From assembly GCA_905202485.1 (NCBI GenBank), contig CAJKRY010000002.1, positions 62,001 through 126,000 on the forward strand: a stretch of 64,000 nucleotides of DNA, given 5' to 3'. The stretch's first letter is position 1, and each line of letters begins with the position of its first letter. The position numbers and the translations under genes are program-made. The notes below the pieces were generated by a model. That model worked only from the letters and a program-made list of their open reading frames with translations, did not search any database and was not told the DNA's origin. Origin of the DNA: an uncultured Methanomassiliicoccus sp. Its GTDB lineage: Archaea > Thermoplasmatota > Thermoplasmata > Methanomassiliicoccales > Methanomassiliicoccaceae. Below, piece by piece: positions 1 through 9,040 of the stretch.

Positions 1-379
1 TGTCCATCACTTCAGTATAGCTCATTGTTGTAAAGTTGTTCATCAGCTCATCAATATCATTTTCATTGTAAACTTCTGGATATCCCTCAGCTTGTGCAAT
101 CTTTATAGAATCCCGCACCAGAAGTTCTGTGACTTTAACGGTCGGGGGTGTTGCTATCACTTCAGTTCCATAATTTTTTGCTATCCATGGAAGCATGCCG
201 CAGTGATCCAGATGACTGTGAGTTAAAAATACCATATCTGGCTTTGGGGCTGGCAGTGGATATGTAGGAGGCTTGTCCGCGGCCATTCCATAATCAAACA
301 AGAGATTGACGTTGTCTTCATGAAGAAGCATACCCAGTCTCCCGACTTCTTCTACGCCTCCAAGAAATTTAAGTTTCAT
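1..379 (-). CDS. Beta-CASP/metallo-beta-lactamase RNase-like protein (3-prime part outside the window)
   Basis: The first ~126 residues are present; the rest runs off the left edge. The N-terminus KLKFLGGVEEVGR followed by LTHSHLDHCG is the start of a metallo-beta-lactamase fold with the zinc motif HxHxDH, in the style of archaeal RNase J / aCPSF2 proteins that trim or cut RNA. The beta-CASP half that would separate these subfamilies is not in the window. The start is the ATG whose complement is at 377-379, and the gene is divergent from the TFS-PCNA pair. Fold confidence is high; exact subfamily is inferred. Confidence 0.8.
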   Translation of the reverse strand, partial: MKLKFLGGVEEVGRLGMLLHEDNVNLLFDYGMAADKPPTYPLPAPKPDMVFLTHSHLDHCGMLPWIAKNYGTEVIATPPTVKVTELLVRDSIKIAQAEGYPEVYNENDIDELMNNFTTMSYTEVMD

Positions 380-591
380 CTTTTTACCTCTGAATTATAG
401 TGATTTTAGTTAGTGACCTTTAAAGTGACGAGGGTTACAATAATTATCATCTGCAGATTTAACGCAGTTTTAGACAATATTCGCAGTTTATCCTCGGATC
501 TTTCCATATTGAGAAGAAAGATTCACGATTTGTTTTGATCCGTGCGCATTAACCCATATCAGTATTTTAAGTTGATGTCATATCTAAAAGT

Positions 592-600
592 GTATATATA
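592..600 (+). promoter_or_regulatory. TATA-box candidate for the TFS-PCNA unit
   Basis: The 348-base gap between the divergent starts at 379 and 728 contains a tatatata stretch here. Transcription would begin about 25 bases downstream, leaving a leader of roughly 100 bases before the preferred TFS start. Nothing else in the gap looks coding. No experimental support. Confidence 0.45.
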
Positions 601-727
601 TGATATGTTAAAGGTAAAAACAAAGAAAGGTTTTGAACTGTTGTGCTTGATGATTCTGCAGTAAATGCAGGATTTTGCAAAACAAACTTTAATACCTCTC
701 TACATATCACCAACACCAGGCGAGATT

Positions 728-1039
728 ATGTTCTGTAGTAAATGCGGATCATTGCTCTTCCCTACCCAGGCAATAGATGGATTTGTCACATGCAGATGTG
801 GAAACAAAGAACCTGTTCAAGGCGGGGAAAAGATTACGATACAAAAGAAAAAAACAGACGTGGAAGACTGCCCAGTAGTCGATTCTATAGAGGGCACCAT
901 GCCTAAAACTAATGTTCCATGTCCAAAATGTGGACATAACGAAGCTTATTGGTATCTTAGACAAACCAGAAAGTCTGACGAACCTGAAACCACTTTTCTC
1001 ACATGTTGCAAATGTGGAAATAAGTGGAGACAATACTAA
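728..1039 (+). CDS. tfs: Transcription factor S (TFIIS/RPB9-like RNA cleavage factor)
   Basis: Archaeal TFS rescues backtracked RNA polymerase by stimulating cleavage of the nascent RNA. The protein has an N-terminal zinc ribbon (MFCSKCGSLL, then CRCG) and a C-terminal TFIIS-type ribbon with CPKCGH and CCKCGNKW. The reading frame extends upstream to an ATG at 665, but the family starts at MFCSKCG, so 728 is preferred, giving 103 residues. The tip carries RKSDEPETT: an acidic DE pair where TFIIS has its catalytic acidic tip. PCNA follows after 45 bases, probably in the same transcript. Confidence 0.88.
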   Translation: MFCSKCGSLLFPTQAIDGFVTCRCGNKEPVQGGEKITIQKKKTDVEDCPVVDSIEGTMPKTNVPCPKCGHNEAYWYLRQTRKSDEPETTFLTCCKCGNKWRQY

Positions 1040-1084
1040 GAAGATTTAAAATTGATAGAAAGTTAAGGTATGTGGGGAGATTCA

Positions 1085-1822
1085 ATGTTTCACGCTAAGA
1101 TAAAATCTGAAACCCTTAAGGGAATTGTCGATGTTGTATCCACTCTTGTTGATGAAGCTAAATTCAATATTGATCCAGATGGATTGGAGATCAAAGCAGT
1201 AGATCCAGCACATGTGGCAATGGTAGACATGAGAGTTGAAAAAACTGCTTTTGAAGAATTCAGCGCAGACGATATGGAGCTTGGAATAGACTTGGATAAA
1301 ATCAAGGAAGTTCTGAAACTCTCACGCGGTGGAGATATTCTTGAAATCGACCAAAATGATGAAAAGAACAGGCTGATAATCCGCGTTGGAAACATTGTAA
1401 GAAAAATGAACCTCGTTGACACAGCTGGAATGAGCGACCCCCGCGTACCCAACGTTGCACTGCCTGCAAAGATCAGTCTTGGCGTGGATGAGCTTCAGAG
1501 AGGAATAAAAGCAGCAGAATCTGTATCAGACCACATTGCACTTTCAGCATCCCCTGATGATTTTGAAATGTACTCTGAGGGAGATACAGACAGCGTAAAT
1601 CTCAAATTAGCTAAAGACCAGCTCATATCACTCGAGTGCCAGGAATCTGTAAAAAGCATGTTTCCCCTTGACTATTTCTCAAACATGGTTAGGTCAATAC
1701 CTGGTGGAACTGCTGCAGACATTAACCTTGGAACGAACTATCCTGTCCGCTTAGAATTTGAAATTGCGGAAGGAAACGGCATGGTCAATTATCTGTTAGC
1801 ACCCAGAATCGAAAACGAATGA
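1085..1822 (+). CDS. pcn: DNA polymerase sliding clamp (PCNA)
   Basis: A 245-residue protein with typical archaeal PCNA sequence from MFHAKIKSETLKG to a C-terminus ending LLAPRIENE. PCNA is the trimeric ring that tethers replicative polymerase, ligase and FEN1 to DNA. The ATG at 1085 has a ggggaga ribosome site just upstream; the frame also allows a start at 1070, but that would put the ribosome site inside the gene. It lies downstream of TFS, pairing a replication gene with a transcription gene. Length and both clamp domains are normal. Confidence 0.95.
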   Translation: MFHAKIKSETLKGIVDVVSTLVDEAKFNIDPDGLEIKAVDPAHVAMVDMRVEKTAFEEFSADDMELGIDLDKIKEVLKLSRGGDILEIDQNDEKNRLIIRVGNIVRKMNLVDTAGMSDPRVPNVALPAKISLGVDELQRGIKAAESVSDHIALSASPDDFEMYSEGDTDSVNLKLAKDQLISLECQESVKSMFPLDYFSNMVRSIPGGTAADINLGTNYPVRLEFEIAEGNGMVNYLLAPRIENE

Positions 1823-1924
1823 TCATTTAGCGCAATTTAATGAGGATATTCAGAAAGTTGCGCCAAAGATTTAATTTACCCACAGGCATTGCCTCTGTAA
1901 ATTCCCTTTCCAAGAGGTACAAGA

Positions 1925-2761
1925 ATGACGCTCTACGACGATCAGACCATCCAAGAATTGGAGGCAAAGGCCAAAATTATTAGGTGCCATGCTATCAAGA
2001 TGATTTATGCAGCTAAGTCAGGACATCCTGGTGGATCTCTTTCTGCGGCTGATCTGATCACTGCACTGTTTTTTAAAATAATGAAGCATGACCCCGGCAA
2101 TCCTCAGTGGGAAGAAAGGGATAAGTTCGTTCTGTCTAAAGGGCATGCTGCTCCTTCATACTACGCAGCATTGGCGGAATGCGGTTACTTTCCAATTGAT
2201 GAACTGCTTACATTAAGAAAAGTTGATTCAAACCTTCAGGGCCACCCATGCAGACAAAAAACCCGCGGAGTTGAAGTTTCAACAGGATCTCTGGGACAAG
2301 GACTTAGTATGGCCAACGGACTTGCGCTGGCTGCAAAGTTAGATAGATCAGGTTCCAGAGTGTATTGCATATGCGGAGATGGAGAACTGCAGGAAGGACA
2401 GAACTGGGAAGCTGCAATGCTAGCAGCTCAATACAAATTAGACAATCTCACTCTTTTCATAGACCGCAATAAACTCCAGATAGACGGCCCAACAGAGCAG
2501 GTTATGTCGCTTGAGCCTTTGGCAGACAAGTGGCTGGCCTTTGGATGGAACCTTATAGAGATTAACGGACACGACATGAGACAAATTCTGGAAGCCTGTG
2601 ATAAAGCTAAAGAGACTACAGGAAAACCAACTGTAATCATTGCTAATACAATAAAAGGAAAGGGCGTATCATTCATGGAAGGCGCAATTGGATTCCATGG
2701 TAAAGCTCCAAACGAAGACGAGTATAAAATTGCCCTCAAAGAACTGGGGGACTGCGCATGA
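1925..2761 (+). CDS. Transketolase, N-terminal (thiamine-diphosphate binding) subunit
   Basis: Split archaeal/bacterial-style transketolase half of 278 residues. It carries SGHPGGSLSAAD, LSKGHAAPSYYA and the thiamine diphosphate motif GDGELQEGQNWEAAM. With the next gene it transfers two-carbon units between sugar phosphates in the non-oxidative pentose phosphate pathway. An agaggtacaag ribosome site precedes the ATG. The stop overlaps the start of the C-terminal subunit by four bases (ATGA), so the two halves should be made in equal amounts. Confidence 0.95.
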   Translation: MTLYDDQTIQELEAKAKIIRCHAIKMIYAAKSGHPGGSLSAADLITALFFKIMKHDPGNPQWEERDKFVLSKGHAAPSYYAALAECGYFPIDELLTLRKVDSNLQGHPCRQKTRGVEVSTGSLGQGLSMANGLALAAKLDRSGSRVYCICGDGELQEGQNWEAAMLAAQYKLDNLTLFIDRNKLQIDGPTEQVMSLEPLADKWLAFGWNLIEINGHDMRQILEACDKAKETTGKPTVIIANTIKGKGVSFMEGAIGFHGKAPNEDEYKIALKELGDCA

Positions 2762-3702
2762 AGTGGATGTACACAAGTCAGAGAAAAGAATATGCAAATG
2801 CATTGACAGAAGTGGGAAAAGAAAGAACGGACGTTGTTGTTCTTGATGCTGATTTATCATCATCCACCAGGACTGCAGAATTCGCAAAAAACTTTCCAGA
2901 AAGATTTTTCAACTGCGGTATTGCCGAACAGAATATGATCGGCACAGCAGCGGGTTTGGCAGCTGCTGGAAAAACCGTGTTTGCTTCAACTTTTGCAGCG
3001 TTTGCAACAGGCAGATGCTGGGATCAGATCAGGCAAGCTGTGGCTTATTCCAATTTAGATGTGAAAATTGTAGCTACACACGCAGGCATAACTGTAGGAC
3101 CTGACGGGGCTACACATCAGGCATTGGAAGACATTGCAATTATGAGAGTTCTGCCTAACATGACGGTTATCGTTCCAGCTGACGGAGCTGAGACCTATAA
3201 AGCGATTAAAGCAATCGCAAAATACAAAGGACCATGCTATGTGAGACTGGGCAGATCAGATGTGCCACTGGTAACAAGCATGGAAACCCCATTTGAAGTG
3301 GGAAAGGCCTCTATATTAAAAGAGGGATCCGATATTACACTGGCAGCATGCGGACAGATGGTTGCCATTTGTTTGGAAGCTGCAGAAGATCTAGAATCAC
3401 AAGGCATATCTGCAGAAGTTCTAAATGTTTCGACCATTAAACCACTGGACAAAGAGGCAATAGCAAAATCTGTTGAAAAAACAGGCTGCATCGTTACTGC
3501 TGAAGAACATTCCATCGAAGGGGGCCTGGGCAGCGCCGTGTGTGAATTTTTATGTGAAACATATCCAGTGCCTCAGCAAAGAATCGGCACTCCTGCATGT
3601 TTCGGAGAGTCTGGAGAAAGTGAGGCTTTGATGAAAAAGTACGGACTGACAAAAGAACATGTAGTGGAGGCATCTGAAAAAGTAATCAGGAGGAAGAAAT
3701 AA
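2758..3702 (+). CDS. Transketolase, C-terminal subunit
   Basis: Second half of the split transketolase, 314 residues. It has the pyrimidine-binding domain with DADLSSSTRTAEFAKNFPER and NCGIAEQNMIGTAAGLA, whose glutamate activates the cofactor, then the C-terminal transketolase domain. It starts inside the end of the N-terminal subunit (ATGA overlap) and its last base is the first base of the transaldolase ATG. The three genes therefore form a tightly coupled pentose phosphate operon that would supply ribose phosphates for nucleotide synthesis. Confidence 0.95.
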   Translation: MKWMYTSQRKEYANALTEVGKERTDVVVLDADLSSSTRTAEFAKNFPERFFNCGIAEQNMIGTAAGLAAAGKTVFASTFAAFATGRCWDQIRQAVAYSNLDVKIVATHAGITVGPDGATHQALEDIAIMRVLPNMTVIVPADGAETYKAIKAIAKYKGPCYVRLGRSDVPLVTSMETPFEVGKASILKEGSDITLAACGQMVAICLEAAEDLESQGISAEVLNVSTIKPLDKEAIAKSVEKTGCIVTAEEHSIEGGLGSAVCEFLCETYPVPQQRIGTPACFGESGESEALMKKYGLTKEHVVEASEKVIRRKK

Positions 3703-4391
3703 TGAAGATTTTTATCGATACTGCTAACTTAGAAAAGATCAAAGAAGCAAACAGCTGGGGCATAGTTGACGGTGTGACCACAAACCCAAGTCTTGTTTCT
3801 AAAGAGAATACAGACTTTAAGACATTAGTTAAAGAGATCTGCAAGATTGTAGACGGCCCAATAAGCGCTGAAGTTATGGGCTGCACAGCTGAGGAAATGG
3901 TAAAAGAAGGCAGAGAATTATCAAAAATTCATAAAAATATAGTTATTAAGATCCCCATGACAAAAGAGGGAATGAAAGCTACAAAAGTCCTGTCTACAGA
4001 AGGAATAAACGTAAACGTAACTTTGATATTCTCAGCGGCCCAGGCACTTCTGGCATGCAAAGCCGGAGCACGTTACATCTCTCCGTTCGTCGGCAGACTC
4101 GACGATGCAGGGCAAGATGGTATGAAACTGATTGCAGAAATCATGAACATACTGGATTGCTATGATTTTGAAACGGAAGTGATTGTTGCTTCAGTCCGTC
4201 ATCCGATTCATGTAGTAGAAGCAGCACAGATGGGCGCTGACATTGCAACAATACCGTTTGATGTCTTGGACAAGATGTTTAATCATCCCTTAACAGACAT
4301 CGGCATCAAGAAGTTTCAGGATGATTGGGAAAAGTGCAGTTCTTCAAAGACTCCTGCTAAATCAAAACCTAAAGCTAAAGCAAAAAAATAA
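3702..4391 (+). CDS. tal: Transaldolase of the small TalC/fructose-6-phosphate-aldolase family with a basic tail
   Basis: A 229-residue class I aldolase-fold enzyme beginning MKIFIDTANLEKI. The Schiff-base lysine is expected in the KIPMTKEG region and the phosphate site in SVRHP. The enzyme would exchange three-carbon units with the transketolase encoded immediately upstream. The catalytic domain resembles enzymes of about 215 residues and is followed here by a lysine-, proline- and alanine-rich tail (SSSKTPAKSKPKAKAKK). Transaldolase versus fructose-6-phosphate aldolase activity cannot be settled by eye; the operon favours transaldolase. Confidence 0.9.
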   Translation: MKIFIDTANLEKIKEANSWGIVDGVTTNPSLVSKENTDFKTLVKEICKIVDGPISAEVMGCTAEEMVKEGRELSKIHKNIVIKIPMTKEGMKATKVLSTEGINVNVTLIFSAAQALLACKAGARYISPFVGRLDDAGQDGMKLIAEIMNILDCYDFETEVIVASVRHPIHVVEAAQMGADIATIPFDVLDKMFNHPLTDIGIKKFQDDWEKCSSSKTPAKSKPKAKAKK

Positions 4392-4397
4392 ACGTGC

Positions 4398-4419
4398 TGA
4401 TGATGGGCAACCATCATTA
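4398..4419 (+). terminator. Hairpin with GCAA loop after the transaldolase gene
   Basis: ATGATGG, loop GCAA, CCATCAT forms a seven-pair stem, extended by weaker pairs, directly after the pentose phosphate operon. It is followed by an AT-rich stretch that also serves as the next promoter. It could be a terminator or an mRNA 3-prime stabiliser. Confidence 0.45.
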
Positions 4420-4458
4420 TCCACACTTTATTATACCACTATATTCTACTAATGCCAT

Positions 4459-5628
4459 ATGGACTCTCAGATTATAATCTCTGGCGGTGGACCAATTGGC
4501 AACTATTTGGCATCCAACCTACGAGAATGCTCTGTACAGATAATGGAAGAACATTCAGAAATAGGAAAACCGGTCCAGTGCACAGGCCTTGTACATCCAA
4601 GAGTTGTAGAACTAGCAAATGCCAAAGAATCTGTTTTGAATACAATAAAAGGTCTCAGGTTATTCTTTCCAGGCGGACGAGTAATTGAGATTAAAACAGA
4701 TGAAGCTAAAGCTGTTGTGATTGACAGGTGCCGTTTTGACAATATCTGCTGCGACAGCGCTAAACGGGCAGGTGCGGTAATCAATACAAATTCAAAAATA
4801 TTAGACTTCAAAAGAGAAGATAATAGACTGAATGTAAACTACCTTGCCAATGAAGAAAAAAATGAAATTAATACAAATCTCCTCATCGGGGCTGACGGTT
4901 ATAAATCACATGTCGGAACCTGCGCCGGTCTTGGATGTGCAAAGGAGATTGTAAGGGGAATCCAATCAGATCTGGAAGTAACAATGCCGGACCAGGACAT
5001 TGTTGAAGTATACTTAGGAAAAGAAGTTGCTCCTGGCTTTTTTGCATGGATTCTGCCTTGTGGAGATTTTACCAGAGTCGGTGTCGGAATCTCAAAAGGC
5101 AACGGTATTCCCAGCAGATATCTTGATAGCTTGATTGAAAAAAGAGGATTCGGTGAAGTTAACCGCACACAGACATATTCTGGCGTGATACCGATTGGAT
5201 ATCCCAAATCAACATATGCAGATAATATTATGATCGTCGGCGATGCAGCAGCCCAAACCAAACCGCTTTCAGGAGGAGGTTTGTACACTGGAATGCAATG
5301 CGCCAAATATGCTGCAGAAACAGCACTAGATGCAATAAATTCAGAAGATTACAGTGCAGCATTTTTGTCAGCATATGAAGATAAATGGAAGTCAGAAATC
5401 GGTAAGGAACTTGATAGGGGAATGATTGTCAGAAAGGTATTCACAGGAATGAGCGATAAAAAACTGGATGAAGCCGGTAAATTACTAGATAAACCAGAAG
5501 CAAAAGAGATTCTGGCAACCGGCGATATAGACTATCCGTCAAAACTTGCCAAGCCCATATTGAAAGCTGTTCCATCAATTATGAAACTAGCTCCGGGCGC
5601 CTTGAAGACTTTATTGCTGGGAAGATGA
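4459..5628 (+). CDS. Geranylgeranyl-reductase-family FAD-dependent oxidoreductase
   Basis: A 389-residue flavoprotein. It has the N-terminal dinucleotide motif IISGGGPIGNYLASNL, then IGKPVQCTGLVHPRVV and the second FAD motif IVGDAAAQTKPLSGGGLYTGM. Family members saturate the isoprenoid chains of archaeal membrane lipids (digeranylgeranylglycerophospholipid reductase) or reduce related prenyl substrates. A TATA-like ttattata about 25 bases upstream suggests a nearly leaderless transcript. It ends 40 bases before Taw2. Family is clear; lipid reductase function is inferred. Confidence 0.82.
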   Translation: MDSQIIISGGGPIGNYLASNLRECSVQIMEEHSEIGKPVQCTGLVHPRVVELANAKESVLNTIKGLRLFFPGGRVIEIKTDEAKAVVIDRCRFDNICCDSAKRAGAVINTNSKILDFKREDNRLNVNYLANEEKNEINTNLLIGADGYKSHVGTCAGLGCAKEIVRGIQSDLEVTMPDQDIVEVYLGKEVAPGFFAWILPCGDFTRVGVGISKGNGIPSRYLDSLIEKRGFGEVNRTQTYSGVIPIGYPKSTYADNIMIVGDAAAQTKPLSGGGLYTGMQCAKYAAETALDAINSEDYSAAFLSAYEDKWKSEIGKELDRGMIVRKVFTGMSDKKLDEAGKLLDKPEAKEILATGDIDYPSKLAKPILKAVPSIMKLAPGALKTLLLGR

Positions 5629-5667
5629 AATCTAAAAGCTGAAATACGGCAATCCGTATTTTCCGCT

Positions 5668-6690
5668 ATGCTTCTTGCAAAGATCCCCAAAGATGAGGGG
5701 GAATACATCCGCAAGAAATTATTCAAGATGGGACTGATCCGTAAAGATTATAAAATATTTGAAAAAGATAATTTTATTTATCTGCCGCTTAAAGAGCTGC
5801 CAGATATGGAAATTATTTCAGAGTATGGATTCACTGTCGAGAACGGATCAGCAGAAGACAGGGAATACAGAAAGACTCCGCAGGAGCTCATTGCTGAAGA
5901 TGTGGACATTGATGAACCCCTCAAAAAATTTCTTCCGCAGAAATGGGAGAGACTGGGGAGCGTAGCGGTCATCAAGATTCCAGAAGAACTAGAAGATCAA
6001 CGGTTCAAAATTGCCACATCATATGCAAAGGTTCTCGGCGTGGAATGTGTTGTGCGGGAACAGGGTCACATAAGCGGAATACAGCGTATTCCTGATGTGG
6101 AAATACTATATGGTTCAAATACAGAAACAATTCATTTTGAGAATGGAATTTATTATAAACTAGACGTGTCAAAACTTATGTTCTCATCAGGAAATATTGA
6201 TGAAAAACTGAGAATGTCATCATTAGACTGTACTGGTGAAACTATCATAGATATGTTTGCAGGAATAGGATACTTCACCCTCCCGCTTGCTGTCCATACT
6301 AATGCACACAAAGTGATTGCATGCGAGATAAATCCAGTTTCATACAGCTATCTGACGGAAAATATTATTTTGAATAATGTGCAAGATGTAGTTCATCCCA
6401 TATTGGGGGACAATAACTACCTGGAAGGCTGTAAAATTGCCGACAGGATAATCATGGGATATGTTCATACCACGCATGAACACCTGAAAAAAGCATTTGA
6501 ACTTATAAAAAGCGGCGGTGTGATACACTATCATGACACTTACCCGCTGGAAATCTTTCCTGACGCTGCTCTGGAAAATATAAAAAATGCCGCAGGTGAC
6601 AGGAAATATTCCATTTCACTTATCAGAGAAGTAAAGTCTTACTCGCCTGGAGTATCCCATATGGTGATGGACATCACTGTTGAACAGTGA
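5668..6690 (+). CDS. taw2: tRNA(Phe) 4-demethylwyosine aminocarboxypropyltransferase (Taw2), Trm5-related
   Basis: A 340-residue methyltransferase-fold protein. The SAM motif is IDMFAGIGYFTLPLAV. The later motif IIMGYVHTTHEHL with VIHYHDTYP is typical of TYW2/Taw2 rather than of the Trm5 methyltransferase, which has an NLP motif there. Taw2 moves the aminocarboxypropyl group of SAM onto the wyosine base at position 37 of tRNA-Phe. Its 3-prime end overlaps the convergent gene at 6674 by 17 bases. A Trm5-like activity is the main alternative. Confidence 0.83.
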   Translation: MLLAKIPKDEGEYIRKKLFKMGLIRKDYKIFEKDNFIYLPLKELPDMEIISEYGFTVENGSAEDREYRKTPQELIAEDVDIDEPLKKFLPQKWERLGSVAVIKIPEELEDQRFKIATSYAKVLGVECVVREQGHISGIQRIPDVEILYGSNTETIHFENGIYYKLDVSKLMFSSGNIDEKLRMSSLDCTGETIIDMFAGIGYFTLPLAVHTNAHKVIACEINPVSYSYLTENIILNNVQDVVHPILGDNNYLEGCKIADRIIMGYVHTTHEHLKKAFELIKSGGVIHYHDTYPLEIFPDAALENIKNAAGDRKYSISLIREVKSYSPGVSHMVMDITVEQ

Positions 6691-8206
6691 CTTTTTCCAT
6701 TGCTCCTGATGCCTCCAGCAGGAGATTTAGCGCGTTGGTATACTCTTTGCCCTCTGCTGACAATACTTTTTCAGCAAATGGTACGAGATATGTACCGAAA
6801 TCCATTTCTTCTCTTGTGAACTGCCAGGCTTTTGATTGTCCTTCTCCAGCGGCAGAAAGCAAAGCATATGTCAAAGATCTCATGTTGTGATTTGAGCCTT
6901 TGCTCTTTTCAAGTGCGCGTACAGCAGCCGTTTTTCCTTCTGTTTTATATATTCTGGCAATATCATCACAAAATGCCGCCATCGGACCTAAGTTCGAAAA
7001 AGTAGGCAACCTGCTTTTAATTTTCATATAACTTTCAAGCCTTGCAGCCTCTGCAACCATTTGAGAAGGTGCAAGGTCTGTCCGGTCATTCAGAATTGAA
7101 GAGACTGTTTCCTCAGATGCTATTCCAGAAAGCAGTTCTTCATCGTAATCCTTCCACAGATCTGAGAGCAGATTTGGAATCTGATCATTTCTAGAAATTA
7201 TGCAGCGCTTTCCTGAAGATATGAATTTGCTGATAGTTTCTTTTTCAGCATCTGTGCCTCTCAAAGCATTAAGGAATTTTTCTTTATCCGATCCAAAACA
7301 TGAACCGTTCACTATGTACAGCTCATTTCCTGTAGCCTGAAGAGTCTTTGCCCATTCTATGCGGTAAGCGTCAAGAAGAGCACTGTCAGAAATCTGCCCG
7401 TGCAGATATCTTGCAAGCAGGTCAGGGTTCATCTGTGTTTTTTCTTTAATGAGGCAGTTGTCGCATTCTGAAAAACACTGGATGCCGCGGTCAATACTGA
7501 CCGTGAAATCGTCTGCAGGATCTTTAGCAGCAATACGGCTTGCCAGAATATGAACGGTGTTGTTATTCTCCTTCAAACATGAAGTACATACACTGATAGT
7601 CACATCTGCACTGTTCCAATGAACGTTCAAGTGCTCTCCGCCTTTATGGGGGCAGGCAAAGTCATCATCAAGATCATATGGCAGCAGTTCAACGACTTCA
7701 TCCACATATTCTTCAGGCGCGGCAGGCCCGTCAGGGCAGCATACTGCATTTTCTTCGCAGGAATAAATGTGAAGCCCGTATTTCTCTGCAACTTTCCAAA
7801 ACGCCATCAGCCTGAACTGTGGATGATCATAATGTTGAAGTCCGATGAGAAGGTCTCTGTCAGCATTGCCTCTCATGGCATAGGATACTTCCCCGACCGG
7901 AGTTTTTGCAGTGGCTAGATATGGAATTTTACCATCCATTGCCAGTGATATTGTAGCAGCATACGCACGTACAATGGGATCGCCTCTGAGTGAAAAAGCT
8001 GCCAGTTTTTTTTCATTGTCTCTTTTGTCAGAAACAACTTCCATCTTGCTTATCGCTTTTTTAATAACGCACTTTCTACAGTCCCTTGCACATTTGGGCA
8101 TCATAATGTGCGGATCTTCGGCTAACGCCTTTGATTTCTCTAAAAGTCCTTTTTCCAAAGTTTTTGGTGTGGCTTTAGCACCCCTGAACCGTATTCGGCG
8201 TCCCAT
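6674..8206 (-). CDS. Large cysteine-rich protein of unknown function
   Basis: I do not recognise this 510-residue protein. It starts MGRRIRFRGAKATPKTL with a good AGGTGGGATT ribosome site and has no signal peptide or membrane segment. Cysteines cluster in an N-terminal CARDCRKC, then CEENAVCC, CPHKGGEH, CTSCLKEN and CFSECDNC, which looks like several zinc or Fe-S binding sites in the first half. The second half is helical and cysteine-poor. The basic N-terminus could contact nucleic acid. It is convergent with Taw2 and its start faces the end of the HTH-10 regulator gene. Confidence 0.75.
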   Translation of the reverse strand: MGRRIRFRGAKATPKTLEKGLLEKSKALAEDPHIMMPKCARDCRKCVIKKAISKMEVVSDKRDNEKKLAAFSLRGDPIVRAYAATISLAMDGKIPYLATAKTPVGEVSYAMRGNADRDLLIGLQHYDHPQFRLMAFWKVAEKYGLHIYSCEENAVCCPDGPAAPEEYVDEVVELLPYDLDDDFACPHKGGEHLNVHWNSADVTISVCTSCLKENNNTVHILASRIAAKDPADDFTVSIDRGIQCFSECDNCLIKEKTQMNPDLLARYLHGQISDSALLDAYRIEWAKTLQATGNELYIVNGSCFGSDKEKFLNALRGTDAEKETISKFISSGKRCIISRNDQIPNLLSDLWKDYDEELLSGIASEETVSSILNDRTDLAPSQMVAEAARLESYMKIKSRLPTFSNLGPMAAFCDDIARIYKTEGKTAAVRALEKSKGSNHNMRSLTYALLSAAGEGQSKAWQFTREEMDFGTYLVPFAEKVLSAEGKEYTNALNLLLEASGAMEKVTVQQ

Positions 8207-8293
8207 AATCCCACCTAACGAAAAGAGAATGATTAATACTTTTTCCAGAGATTATGAAATTTCTTCAAAGCGTAAAGGAAAATGAGGCAGGGC

Positions 8294-8935
8294 TCAGTAC
8301 TGCCTGTGCTCTGTGAAATACCCCGCCATAATCCGGCGCTGCCCTTTTCTGAGAATCTCCGAAAGCGTAGATGTGGATATGCCAAATATGTCTGCCAGCT
8401 CCTTCAGATCGGTTTTCCGCGGGAAATCAAAATAGCCTCTTTCAAAAGCCATGCGAGTGATCTGCTCCTGGCGCATCGTAAGCTCATCTTCTGTCTTGAT
8501 TTCAGTAATCTTTACCAGCTGCGGATCGGCATTACATGCAGCCAGTTCGGCAATGAGCTCCTGCAGCGCTTCTCTTTCGGTAACCAATAATGTCCAGCGT
8601 GTACGGCCTTCCTTAGTAGTGGTGGAACCTGTTAAAAAGCAATCCGATCCTGCTAAAAGCCTGCAGACTACACAGTGACAGGTAGAGAATGCAGCTAAAA
8701 CTTTGCTTTTGTCTAATGCACTGATATCTACATTGAAGATATTTGGATTGTTGCGGATTTGATCTATTACTTTCTGAAGATCTCCTTCGTTTTCAACTTC
8801 AATTTGAACTAGATCTCTAACCTCTTGCGATGAGCCTGTCTTTGAATCAATTACTCTTATTACAGAAGGATATTTCTCAACTACATCTGTAATCCAGTTT
8901 TCAGGCATCGCAATGGATATCACAGCTTCCATCAT
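8294..8935 (-). CDS. HTH-10 (bacterio-opsin activator type) transcriptional regulator
   Basis: A 213-residue archaeal regulator. The C-terminal ~55 residues (LTMRQEQITRMAFERGYFDF ending in a helix-turn-helix with ELADIFGISTSTLSEILRK) are the HTH-10 domain. The N-terminal half is a sensor-like domain with two short beta-alpha units and a cysteine patch CHCVVCRLLAGSDC that could bind metal or sense redox state. Its target is unknown; it is divergent from the RuBisCO operon, about 100 bases away, so control of that operon is a reasonable guess. Confidence 0.82.
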   Translation of the reverse strand: MMEAVISIAMPENWITDVVEKYPSVIRVIDSKTGSSQEVRDLVQIEVENEGDLQKVIDQIRNNPNIFNVDISALDKSKVLAAFSTCHCVVCRLLAGSDCFLTGSTTTKEGRTRWTLLVTEREALQELIAELAACNADPQLVKITEIKTEDELTMRQEQITRMAFERGYFDFPRKTDLKELADIFGISTSTLSEILRKGQRRIMAGYFTEHRQY

Positions 8936-9040
8936 TTTCGGTTACCCCCGCAGGGTTATCCGCTACGTACTAAAAATTGTTTGCTAAACTGTAGTTATTT
9001 GGGGGTAGCTATTAAAAGTGAATGAGGTGATATGATATTT

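Noticed and set aside
5668..6690. Trm5 tRNA(guanine-37) methyltransferase annotation
   Set aside because: The motif after the SAM site is MGYVHTT with HYHDTYP, as in TYW2/Taw2, instead of the Trm5 NLP motif.
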